This document shows positions 29,732-37,521 of a DNA stretch of 64,000 bases, in pieces. Position 1 is the stretch's first letter. Every line of letters starts with the position of its first letter. A program made the translations under genes and the position numbers. A model generated the notes under the pieces. It made no database searches and had not been told where the DNA came from. It saw nothing but the letters and a program-made list of their open reading frames with translations. This DNA comes from Rivularia sp. T60_A2020_040 (GTDB lineage: Bacteria; Cyanobacteriota; Cyanobacteriia; Cyanobacteriales; Nostocaceae), in assembly GCA_015272215.1 (NCBI GenBank), contig JACYMD010000127.1:1-64000 (forward strand). The letters are read 5' to 3'.

Positions 29732-29788
29732 ACCGCCTTATATCTCGCCACTGAACGGAGTACCGTTACAGTGGGAGGCTTACGGCGT
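29732..29788. other. Compound hairpin, probable left end of the TnpB element
   Basis: CCACTG (29748-29753) pairs with CAGTGG (29769-29774) and encloses AACGG/CCGTT around AGTA, with one bulged A. An outer layer of CGCC/GGCG or GCCT/AGGC extends the base. The shape mirrors the hairpin at the tnpB 3' end, as expected for the subterminal hairpins of single-strand transposons. It could instead be a terminator for the ribbon-helix-helix gene, but no T run follows. Confidence 0.5.
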
Positions 29789-29899
29789 AATAGCTAAACA
29801 TTGACTCACATTTCATAGGGGATATGGAAGCGCTTTCACCGCGATCGCCAAACGCAATAAATCAAGTGAAAGTTTGTCTTTTGTTATGACTTTGTGACT

Positions 29900-30817
29900 T
29901 TACTTTTGGTATCTTCCACCAATTTGATAAGTTATGGAGCATCCATCAAGGTCAAGAAATACCATTCCTCCCCTATTTTGGTCAACTTGTCGCCAAACTT
30001 CATAACCCATAAGAATTGCTTTCTGCCAATCATTCAGCGAACACTCAGAGACTTCTAAGTGCAATGTCATATTTTTTATAGTTTTCAAAAGTTCATAATC
30101 GATTGCTGAAACGCCTTCTAAAAATTTATGATCCTTAGCATAAGCGAATATAAGTGCTGATATCCCTTCCTCAATTGCTATTGCACGTCCCCCATCTTCT
30201 ACTTCATCAACACGGGGATTGCTTTTACGTTTACGTTTAACTTCATTACATTTTAAGTTACTGCGAAGAACTGGCGACCAACCTAAAATAGCCGCATATG
30301 AAAGATGGAAAATGTCATGAAAACGATAACCATCGCTGATGTAAGAGTTATTAGTGAGATCATCCCCAATTTGTTCTCCATCGATAAATGCCTTCATCTT
30401 TACAGAGTTATCTTTTTTAACTTCGGTAATCTCTACCTCCAATTGCCTTGGCAACCTTTCGTGTTTTGGAAATTCTCTATCGAAATTGTAGCCTGTAGCT
30501 TTACCTTCTGTTTGTAAATCTTTCCATCCCCAGCGATCGCAACACTTGTCTAGATTCTTTTGTGCAATTTCTTTTAAATCTAAGTCAAATTTACTTGCTA
30601 CATTAGCAACATACCAAAGCAAATCCCCTAATTCTTCTGCGATACGCGCTTTAAAAAGTTTATGAGAATCTCCATCACGAAGGTATTTTTTATATTCCGT
30701 AAGCAGCGAGCCTGCTTCACCTACCAAACCAAGTAAAGGTACTATGATTGCATTTTCGGTTCCTTTTGGAACTTGGTCACTTATCAACGCTTTTTCTTGA
30801 TACTCGCGAAAATCCAT
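29900..30817 (-). CDS. MazG-type nucleoside triphosphate pyrophosphohydrolase, two-domain
   Basis: The 305-residue protein has an N-terminal all-alpha MazG domain with GLVGEAGSLLTEYKK and AEELGDLLWYVA (the EELGD metal-binding motif) at about residues 30-75. A second helical region at 165-270 has YRFHDIFHLSYAAILGWS and GGRAIAIEEGISALIFAYA, which could be a second metal-binding site. MazG enzymes hydrolyse (d)NTPs to monophosphates; in phages they adjust nucleotide pools, sometimes for modified bases. It is the last gene of a minus-strand trio (159-nt gap) and has no Shine-Dalgarno. Substrate unknown. Confidence 0.82.
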   Translation of the reverse strand: MDFREYQEKALISDQVPKGTENAIIVPLLGLVGEAGSLLTEYKKYLRDGDSHKLFKARIAEELGDLLWYVANVASKFDLDLKEIAQKNLDKCCDRWGWKDLQTEGKATGYNFDREFPKHERLPRQLEVEITEVKKDNSVKMKAFIDGEQIGDDLTNNSYISDGYRFHDIFHLSYAAILGWSPVLRSNLKCNEVKRKRKSNPRVDEVEDGGRAIAIEEGISALIFAYAKDHKFLEGVSAIDYELLKTIKNMTLHLEVSECSLNDWQKAILMGYEVWRQVDQNRGGMVFLDLDGCSITYQIGGRYQK

Positions 30818-30976
30818 TATTTAGTCGAACTAGAAGTTACGAGTTAAATTTTACACGTTGTATTAAGCTTGGATTAAGGAACTATTTATACAATAAATAA
30901 AATAATTAAATATATCGAATTGTTATCCGAGTTATCAACTCTAAATTCAAAACTTTTCTTAAAGGGTAATTTTATA

Positions 30977-31459
30977 TTAGGTGTGATGAAAAAGAATTCT
31001 TTGTGTACTATATCCAAGAGGTCTTGGATGGCATGGATGTCCGTCTTTTGTTAAACCCAAGCAATAAAGAGGTTGTTGACTAGAAGAAATTAGACTTAGT
31101 ACTTCTTTATTCCGGTTCTGAATTTTGGCATACATACCGCAGCCCCAAGCCACAATAATTAAGTCAGCGTCTTTTGTTGCTAATTCAATATAATTATCAT
31201 TTTTTGAACCTATCGGGTCAGATACTTTACAAAGTTCATTTGGATCTGTCGCACGGTAAGCAAATAGGTTCACTACTTCAAGAGAACCATAATCCCAATA
31301 TTTTGCAAAGTTAACACACTTAGTAAGCGTATAATCATTTTTGTTAGCATCGGCGGTACTTGGGTTAAGCATCACAAAAGTAACCTGCGGTTTTTTTTCG
31401 TCCCATTTTCGCCCCAATATGTAGCGGTAATCTCCATCGATACAAGCATATTTTTCCAT
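30977..31459 (-). CDS. DUF1643 domain protein
   Basis: The 160-residue protein matches DUF1643: RYILGRKWDEKKP, VMLNPSTADANKND, VVNLFAYRATDP and IIVAWGCGMYA, ending with LGLTKDGHPCHPRPLGY. The family occurs in bacteria and phages, has no established function, and is often found near nucleotide-metabolism or DNA-modification genes. It sits 54 nt after the predicted base-modification gene and before the MazG gene on the same strand, so co-transcription is likely. Confidence 0.9.
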   Translation of the reverse strand: MEKYACIDGDYRYILGRKWDEKKPQVTFVMLNPSTADANKNDYTLTKCVNFAKYWDYGSLEVVNLFAYRATDPNELCKVSDPIGSKNDNYIELATKDADLIIVAWGCGMYAKIQNRNKEVLSLISSSQQPLYCLGLTKDGHPCHPRPLGYSTQRILFHHT

Positions 31460-31513
31460 ACTAATAAAATTTATAAGTCAGAAGTTATCTTAATTAAGAA
31501 ATAATCGCTTTAA

Positions 31514-32788
31514 TTAGAATAGACACAATTGCTGAGATTGTTCTGTCTTTATATTTTGTGCTTTCTGGACGTTTTTATTCTTTTTCTGCCCAGACTGAGT
31601 TTCTTGCTGATTTTTTTTCTTTAGTGTTGATATATTGTCTGCAATCTGATGAGTGTTGTTCCCTATAGGAGCTAATAAATTGTCAATTATCGTATCTTCC
31701 AAAGATAATTGTTGATAATTACTCTCATTCTCTGGCTTAGTTTTCTTAATGTTCCGCTGTTTTGGAATAAATTTTAACTCAATAATTTGCTGCTTTTGAG
31801 GCTCTAAATTTGGCAATCTTTCTGTTAAAGTTTCTTTTACTTTATCGTTTATACGCCATTTTGGCGGATAAAAATAATCTATTGGTTGAGGTGTTGCAGT
31901 AAACTTTGATTTTATCTTTTTACGATTGCTTTTTAACTCAGGAAATGCTTCTCGGCAATATTTATCTGTTTCACAAAAAAGATTTTGACAGTCTATAGCC
32001 TGTAACGGACGACCCCACAGTGATTGAAAATTCAATCCCAAACGTTGAAATTCTTGTTCTTGGTTTTCAGTCATCCAATGAATAATATCACTGTAAGTTT
32101 TACCACCAGTATCAAGGAAACATTTGTCGATACCACGTTCAGCACCAGGACCTGCTATGGTAAAGCTATTATCGTCAAAGTCTATAATTTCACTATAATT
32201 AATATCTGTTGCTAGTTGGTAAGCCATAAATTTACCAAGTAGTGGATATTCTTGAATAATAGAAAAAACTCCTTCAAGTGTTTTGGCTTTGACAATGCGA
32301 GCAATTACTTGATCTTTAACAATCATCTTTTGAATTAATGCCAGATGATTCTGATGCTTTTTGTCATACCCAAACTCTTTGCTGGCACAAGACATATAGG
32401 CACTAGTATAAATGGCATATCCCGAATCCATCGCCTCTTCTAATATTTTTGAATATAGGTTAAAATCAAAATTAGATAATGTAATATAATCTCCTATCCT
32501 ATTTTCTAAATATTTCCAAGTTTCTATTTTGTTGAAAATTTTGAATAGCAATATTCTAAAAAGGACTTCTTCTTCATTTTTACTCCTATTCTCATCGTAA
32601 ATTACGTTTTTGATCAGATATTGGGAAACGCGATCGCTGACTCGATAAGCGTTGCAAAACTTATAAGTATTAAGAATAGGGTCACTTGTCCAAGGTGGTG
32701 GTACGTTCTTCAATTTGTTAAAAAATATTTCCTGACGCAGGGTAGCGAATCGCCAATAGGTATCAAAAGTTTCTTGTCTTATTCGCAT
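31514..32788 (-). CDS. Predicted DNA base-hypermodification protein (aGPT-pyrophosphorylase / 5-hmdU-kinase helical family)
   Basis: The 424-residue protein has conserved blocks PPPWTSDPIL (30-39), YKFCNAYRVSDRVSQYLI (42-59), LFRILLFKIFNKIETW (76-91), GKFMAYQLATDINYS (185-199), IAGPGAERGIDKCF (211-224) and GRPLQAIDCQNLFCE (259-273), then YPPKW (307-311). I recall these from the helical domain of predicted 5-hydroxymethyl-dU DNA kinases and alpha-glutamyl/putrescinyl-thymine pyrophosphorylases. Residues 320-424 are a Q/K/N-rich tail ending in QLCLF, like the sliding-clamp-binding consensus QL[SD]LF; QLSLE occurs at 360-364. AGGAG precedes the ATG by seven bases. No P-loop kinase is fused. The biochemical role is inferred from family only. 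Confidence 0.72.
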   Translation of the reverse strand: MRIRQETFDTYWRFATLRQEIFFNKLKNVPPPWTSDPILNTYKFCNAYRVSDRVSQYLIKNVIYDENRSKNEEEVLFRILLFKIFNKIETWKYLENRIGDYITLSNFDFNLYSKILEEAMDSGYAIYTSAYMSCASKEFGYDKKHQNHLALIQKMIVKDQVIARIVKAKTLEGVFSIIQEYPLLGKFMAYQLATDINYSEIIDFDDNSFTIAGPGAERGIDKCFLDTGGKTYSDIIHWMTENQEQEFQRLGLNFQSLWGRPLQAIDCQNLFCETDKYCREAFPELKSNRKKIKSKFTATPQPIDYFYPPKWRINDKVKETLTERLPNLEPQKQQIIELKFIPKQRNIKKTKPENESNYQQLSLEDTIIDNLLAPIGNNTHQIADNISTLKKKNQQETQSGQKKNKNVQKAQNIKTEQSQQLCLF

Positions 32789-33017
32789 ATACTTTTCTCC
32801 TGGCTTGCTCTGCCTGAATTATTGTAAGGGTCTTTCGGTGTTTAGCTTACATTATCTCCGAGAAAAGGGCGATCGCGTTATTTACGGAAAGAATTTGATC
32901 AAGGTAAAGTTATAGAGATTTGACAAAACACCAATATCAATTAATTTAATTAGATACAAAACCGGACTCAGTTAGTTAAAATCACAATCTATATAACTAT
33001 TGGTATATCTACACTAA

Positions 33018-34793
33018 ATGCTCAAAATTCCTTCCATTTTCCCCAACTTTCGGCGTTTGCGTTTACCAATTATTCTGGCAACTGTAACAGCACTGTTGGT
33101 TACTGCTTGCAATCCAGCTAATTTTAAAACCGAAGCAGCACAAAAAACACCACAGTTAATAGTTAGCATTCTCAGTGACCCGAAAACATTTAATTATGCT
33201 CTGTCTCAAGAGTCACCGAATATTTTCCCCTACACTTTTGAAGGTTTAACTACTCAAAACAGTATAACTGGAGAAATTGAGCCAACATTAGCTGAATCTT
33301 GGCAAATTTCCGATGACGGATTGCGGTTTGTTTTCACTTTACGTGATAATTTGAAGTGGTCTGATGGTAAACCTTTAACCGCCGAAGATGTCGCATTTAC
33401 TTACAATGACATTTATTTTAATGACGAAATTCCCACTGATACTAAAGACGCTTTTAAAATCGGTGAAAGTGGTCAATTACCCAAGGTGAAAAAACTCGAT
33501 CAACGACGCATAGAATTCACTTTACCAGAACCTTTCCGACCTTTTTTGCAAAATATGACGACTCCCATTTTACCTGCTCATGCTTTGCGAGAATCGGTAG
33601 AAAAAAAAGATGGAGAAGGAAAGCCGTTATTTTTACAAAAATGGGGTGTTGATACTCCTGTTGACCAGATTGTTACTAACGGTCTTTATAAATTAGGACG
33701 TTACAATACTAGTCAACGAGTTGTATTTGAACGCAATCCCAATTACTGGCGTAATCCTCAACCTTATATTGAAAAAGTAAACTGGGAAATTGTCGAATCT
33801 CAAGATACTTCCTTACTACAATTTCGCTCCGGTAGTTTGGATTCTATAGGAGTCACACCAGATTACTTTTCTTTACTCAAACGAGAAGAAAAGCGTGGTA
33901 ATTTCAAAATATACAACGGTGGTCCAGCAACTGGTACATCTTTTGTGTTCTTTAATTTAAATAAAGGTAAAAGAAACGGTAAACCTTTAGTTAATCCCGT
34001 AAAATCAAAATGGTTTAACAGTAAGGAATTTCGTCAAGCTGTAGCTTACGCTATTGACCGTCAAACCATGATAAACAACACATTTCAAGGTTTAGGTCAA
34101 ACGCAAAATTCGCCGATTTCTGTACAAAGTCCTTATTATCTTTCTCCAAAAGAAGGATTAAAAGTCTACGATTATAATTTGGATAAATCCAGAGAATTAC
34201 TCAAAAAAGCTGGTTTTAAAACTAATTCTCAAGGTCAATTATTAGACAATGCAGGAAATCGCGTCCGCTTCACTTTATTAACAAATTCTGGTAATAAAAT
34301 TCGCGAAGCTATGGGAGCGCAAATTAAAGGAGATTTGAGTAAAATCGGTATTCAAGTTGATTTTACGCCTCTGGCTTGGAATACTTATTTAGATAAAATA
34401 TCAAATAGTTTGGACTTTGATATGGCTTTACTTGGTTTAACAGGTGGTTTAGAACCAAATGATGGTGCCAATGTATGGAAACCTGAAGGTGGTTTACATA
34501 TGTTTAATCAGAAACCCCAAGCCGGGCAAAAACCAATTGAAGGTTGGGAAGTTAGTCCTTGGGAAGCCGAGATTGCACGGCTTTATGTCCAAGCTGCACA
34601 AGAATTAGACGAAACTAAAGTTAAGGAAATATACGCAGAAACTCAACGAATTACTCAAGAAAATTTACCTTTTATTTACTTGGTTAATCCTCTTTCACTA
34701 TCAGCCATCCGTAATAAGTTTGAAGGTATCCAATACAGTGCGATTGGTGGTGCTTTCTGGAATCTTCACGAAATTAAAATAACTCAGGAATAG
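33018..34793 (+). CDS. ABC transporter substrate-binding lipoprotein, oligopeptide/nickel type (SBP family 5)
   Basis: The 591-residue protein has a lipoprotein signal with the lipobox LVTAC (Cys31), then the family 5 layout: TFEGLTTQN, EPTLAESWQISDDGLRFVFTLRDNLKWSDGKPLTAEDV and GLYKLGRYNTSQRVVFERNPNYW. It is anchored to the outer face of the plasma membrane and delivers peptides, nickel or similar ligands to a permease not found in this window. Its neighbour larB belongs to nickel-pincer cofactor synthesis, which makes nickel a possible but unproven ligand. Short repeats separate the two genes. Confidence 0.92.
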   Translation: MLKIPSIFPNFRRLRLPIILATVTALLVTACNPANFKTEAAQKTPQLIVSILSDPKTFNYALSQESPNIFPYTFEGLTTQNSITGEIEPTLAESWQISDDGLRFVFTLRDNLKWSDGKPLTAEDVAFTYNDIYFNDEIPTDTKDAFKIGESGQLPKVKKLDQRRIEFTLPEPFRPFLQNMTTPILPAHALRESVEKKDGEGKPLFLQKWGVDTPVDQIVTNGLYKLGRYNTSQRVVFERNPNYWRNPQPYIEKVNWEIVESQDTSLLQFRSGSLDSIGVTPDYFSLLKREEKRGNFKIYNGGPATGTSFVFFNLNKGKRNGKPLVNPVKSKWFNSKEFRQAVAYAIDRQTMINNTFQGLGQTQNSPISVQSPYYLSPKEGLKVYDYNLDKSRELLKKAGFKTNSQGQLLDNAGNRVRFTLLTNSGNKIREAMGAQIKGDLSKIGIQVDFTPLAWNTYLDKISNSLDFDMALLGLTGGLEPNDGANVWKPEGGLHMFNQKPQAGQKPIEGWEVSPWEAEIARLYVQAAQELDETKVKEIYAETQRITQENLPFIYLVNPLSLSAIRNKFEGIQYSAIGGAFWNLHEIKITQE

Positions 34794-34794
34794 G

Positions 34795-34951
34795 AATTGG
34801 TAATAGGTAATTGGTAATTGGACATAGAATAAACAACTAGAGAGCCGTTCGGCTTCCACTACAAATAGCTGATAAATCGTTCCCTTTCTCTCCTTATCTC
34901 CCCATTACCCATTACCCATTACCCATTACCCATTACCCATTACCCATTACC
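34795..34951. repeat. TAATTGG and CCATTAC tandem repeats upstream of larB
   Basis: GGTAATTGGTAATTGG-type units at 34798-34820 and about seven tandem CCATTAC units at 34904-34951. The array stops ten bases before the larB ATG and occupies the Shine-Dalgarno position. Confidence 0.9.
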
Positions 34952-34960
34952 CTCTCCTCT

Positions 34961-35737
34961 ATGACTTCAGAAAAAGCTCTCCAATCTCTATTAAATGCCG
35001 TTGCTAATGGTAATTTATCAACCGATGCAGCATTTTTACAGTTAAAAGATTTAGCTTATGAATCTGTAGAAGAGTTTGCTAAAATTGACCATCATCGCTC
35101 TTTAAGAACTGGTTTCCCGGAAGTAATTTGGGGTTTGGGTAAAACTCCCGAACAAATTGCTCGCATTATCGAGGTGATGCGTTTACAAAACCAAGTTGTC
35201 ATGGCTACTCGCATTACTCAGGATGTTTACACGATTCTAGAATCCAAAGTTAAGGGATTGCGTTATTATCAAGCGGCAAGAATTTGCGCGATCGCACCTG
35301 CTAATATTGAAGTTCGATATTCCGGTAATATTGGAATTATTTCTGCTGGAACTGCTGATTTAGCAGTTGCCGAAGAAGCCGCAGTTACTGCCGAATTATT
35401 TGGTTTTGAGGTGACTCGATTATGGGATGTGGGAGTTGCGGGAATTCACCGTTTATTAAATAATCGTCACGTAATTGAATCAGCGACGGTATTAATTGTT
35501 GTCGCGGGTATGGAAGGTGCTTTACCAAGCGTTGTCGCCGGTTTAGCAGACTCTCCGGTAATTGCCGTTCCCACAAGCATTGGTTATGGTGCAAATTTTG
35601 GTGGTTTATCGGCTCTATTAACAATGCTCAACTCTTGTGCAGCGGGTATTGGTGTAGTAAACATTGATAATGGATTTGGTGCAGCTGTTTTAGCAGGACA
35701 AATTTTGCGTTCAGCCGAGAAATTACGGATGGCATAA
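34961..35737 (+). CDS. larB: Nickel pincer cofactor biosynthesis protein LarB (CpmA homologue)
   Basis: The 258-residue protein has an N-terminal helical part with DHHRSLRTGFPEVIWGLGKT and a C-terminal PurE-like domain (IISAGTADLAVAEEA, VVAGMEGALPSVVAGL, PTSIGYGANFGGL). LarB carboxylates and hydrolyses nicotinate adenine dinucleotide, the first step to the nickel-pincer cofactor. In Synechococcus the homologue was described as circadian phase modifier CpmA. LarC and LarE are not in the window, as is common in cyanobacteria. The start follows a repeat array directly. Confidence 0.92.
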   Translation: MTSEKALQSLLNAVANGNLSTDAAFLQLKDLAYESVEEFAKIDHHRSLRTGFPEVIWGLGKTPEQIARIIEVMRLQNQVVMATRITQDVYTILESKVKGLRYYQAARICAIAPANIEVRYSGNIGIISAGTADLAVAEEAAVTAELFGFEVTRLWDVGVAGIHRLLNNRHVIESATVLIVVAGMEGALPSVVAGLADSPVIAVPTSIGYGANFGGLSALLTMLNSCAAGIGVVNIDNGFGAAVLAGQILRSAEKLRMA

Positions 35738-35787
35738 TTTATATGCTTGAGCTATCACGGTGATAATAACCAATACACAAGTTAAAA

Positions 35788-36039
35788 ATGAAACTTTGGT
35801 CAATCTTGGGTGGATTTGCTCTCAGTTTATGGGCGACCATTTTGTTGTCAAATACTGTGAATGCCACTAGCAAAATACCTGTAAACTGGACTGTATTAGC
35901 TCAAAATATTTCCGATCCAGACCTTTTGGGTCAACTTCAAAAAGCTTTTAATAACTTTGTGGAAACAGGTCAAGTATGGGCGCTTTTAATTGGATTAGTA
36001 GTTGGTTATTTGATTCGTAATTTAACAAGTTACGGTTAA
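35788..36039 (+). CDS. Small exported/membrane protein of unknown function
   Basis: The 83-residue protein has a signal-peptide-like N-terminus with a likely cleavage after NTVNA (about residue 26) and a second hydrophobic stretch ALLIGLVVGYLIRNL near the C-terminus. No known family recognised. It lies 50 nt after larB and 93 nt before argH on the same strand, so it may be co-transcribed with either. Confidence 0.65.
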   Translation: MKLWSILGGFALSLWATILLSNTVNATSKIPVNWTVLAQNISDPDLLGQLQKAFNNFVETGQVWALLIGLVVGYLIRNLTSYG

Positions 36040-36043
36040 AACA

Positions 36044-36132
36044 ATTTTGGATTTTAGATTTTAGATTTTGGATTTTAAGTTAGGGTTAGTACCACCGGAG
36101 TTATTCTTCCCATCCCCCCATCTCCCCAATTT
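36044..36132. repeat. ATTTTAG tandem units, CCACCGG element and C-rich tract before argH
   Basis: GGATTTTAGATTTTAG-type units (36047-36080), TTAGTACCACCGGAG (36086-36100, the reverse of the CCGGTGG element) and CCCATCCCCCCATCTCCCC, ending six bases before the argH ATG. Confidence 0.85.
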
Positions 36133-37521
36133 ATGACACAACAACAAACTTGGAGTCAGCGATTTGAATCAGCGTTACATCCTACTATTGCTCGCTTTAA
36201 TGCCAGCATCCATTTTGATATTGAATTAATTGAATATGATTTAACTGGTTCGGTTGCTCATGCCAAAATGTTGGCGAAATGTGGCATTATTTCTTCTGAA
36301 GAAGGAGAGCAGTTAGTTACTGGTTTAGAACAAATTCGCCAGGAATATCGCCAAGGTAATTTTAACCCAGGTGTCGATTCGGAAGATGTACATTTTGCTG
36401 TCGAACATCGTTTGGTGGAAATAGTTGGTGATGTTGGTAAAAAGCTGCATACGGGACGTTCTCGTAATGACCAAGTAGGTACGGATACCAGACTTTATTT
36501 ACGCGAGCAAATTCAGCAAATTCAAAATTTAATTCGGGAATTTCAAACTGTTTTAGTTGATATTGCCGAGCAAAATGTTGAAACTTTGATTCCCGGTTAC
36601 ACTCATCTACAACGCGCTCAACCTGTTAGTCTCGCTCATCATCTGTTAGCTTATTTCCAGATGACACAGCGAGATTGGGAACGACTTGGAGATGTGTATC
36701 GCCGTGTGAATATTTCACCTTTGGGATGCGGTGCCTTAGCGGGAACTACTTTCCCCATTGATAGACATTACAGCGCCCAACTATTGCATTTTGACAAAGT
36801 TTATGATAACAGCCTTGATGGAGTTAGCGATCGCGATTTTGCCATTGAATTTTTGAGTGCAGCTAGTTTAATCATGGTTCATCTGAGCCGTTTGTCGGAA
36901 GAGGTAATTTTGTGGTCTTCTGAGGAATTTGGCTTTGTCACCCTCAAAGACAGCTGCGCTACAGGTTCGAGTATTATGCCTCAAAAGAAAAATCCCGACG
37001 TGCCAGAGTTAGTCAGGGGTAAAACAGGGAGAGTATTCGGTCATCTGCAAGCAATGTTAGTGATGATGAAAGGATTACCACTCGCTTATAACAAAGACCT
37101 ACAAGAAGATAAAGAAGGTCTATTTGATGCCGTAAATACAGTTAAAGCTTGTTTAGAAGCAATGACAATTTTACTACGAGAAGGTTTAGAATTTTGCGAT
37201 CGCCGTTTAGCAGAAGCCGTAGCGTCCGATTTTTCCAATGCTACCGATGTCGCAGATTATCTCGCAGCGCGGGGTGTTCCTTTCCGAGAAGCTTATAACC
37301 TCGTAGGTAAGGTAGTGAAAACAAGTATTGCAGCAGGTAAACTTCTTAAAGATTTGAGTTTATCCGAATGGAAAGAACTGCATCCCAAGTTTGAAAATGA
37401 TATCTATGAAGCAATATCACCTCGTCAAGTAGTTGCTGCCCGCAATAGTTACGGTGGAACGGGTTTTGAGCAAGTAACGAAGGCTTTACAAGCTGCTCGC
37501 GATCAAATTAATGGTGATTGA
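36133..37521 (+). CDS. argH: Argininosuccinate lyase
   Basis: The 462-residue fumarase-superfamily enzyme shows [33 protein letters not shown] and the signature [16 protein letters not shown]. It releases arginine and fumarate from argininosuccinate, the last step of arginine synthesis, and so feeds cyanophycin made by CphA. Its 3' end overlaps that of the convergent CHASE2-GGDEF gene by 19 bases. A repeat tract abuts its start. Confidence 0.97.
   Translation: MTQQQTWSQRFESALHPTIARFNASIHFDIELIEYDLTGSVAHAKMLAKCGIISSEEGEQLVTGLEQIRQEYRQGNFNPGVDSEDVHFAVEHRLVEIVGDVGKKLHTGRSRNDQVGTDTRLYLREQIQQIQNLIREFQTVLVDIAEQNVETLIPGYTHLQRAQPVSLAHHLLAYFQMTQRDWERLGDVYRRVNISPLGCGALAGTTFPIDRHYSAQLLHFDKVYDNSLDGVSDRDFAIEFLSAASLIMVHLSRLSEEVILWSSEEFGFVTLKDSCATGSSIMPQKKNPDVPELVRGKTGRVFGHLQAMLVMMKGLPLAYNKDLQEDKEGLFDAVNTVKACLEAMTILLREGLEFCDRRLAEAVASDFSNATDVADYLAARGVPFREAYNLVGKVVKTSIAAGKLLKDLSLSEWKELHPKFENDIYEAISPRQVVAARNSYGGTGFEQVTKALQAARDQINGD

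Larger units (their letters stand above)
28200..29788 (-). mobile_element. IS605/IS1341-type TnpB element without TnpA
   Basis: The unit comprises a right-end hairpin (28200-28215), a hairpin overlapping the tnpB stop (28236-28265), tnpB itself, a divergent 59-codon ribbon-helix-helix-like gene and a left-side compound hairpin (29732-29788). No TnpA transposase is present, so it would need one in trans. The boundaries are inferred from hairpins; IS200/IS605 elements make no target duplications, so none are expected. Confidence 0.7.

Noticed and set aside
29900-32788. Prophage remnant explaining the MazG/DUF1643/base-modification trio
   Set aside because: No integrase, structural, lysis or att sequences are visible nearby; only an IS605-type element adjoins it.
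34904-34951. Possible CRISPR-like array from regular spacing of CCATTAC
   Set aside because: The units are directly joined 7-mers without spacers; this is a simple tandem repeat, and no cas genes are present.
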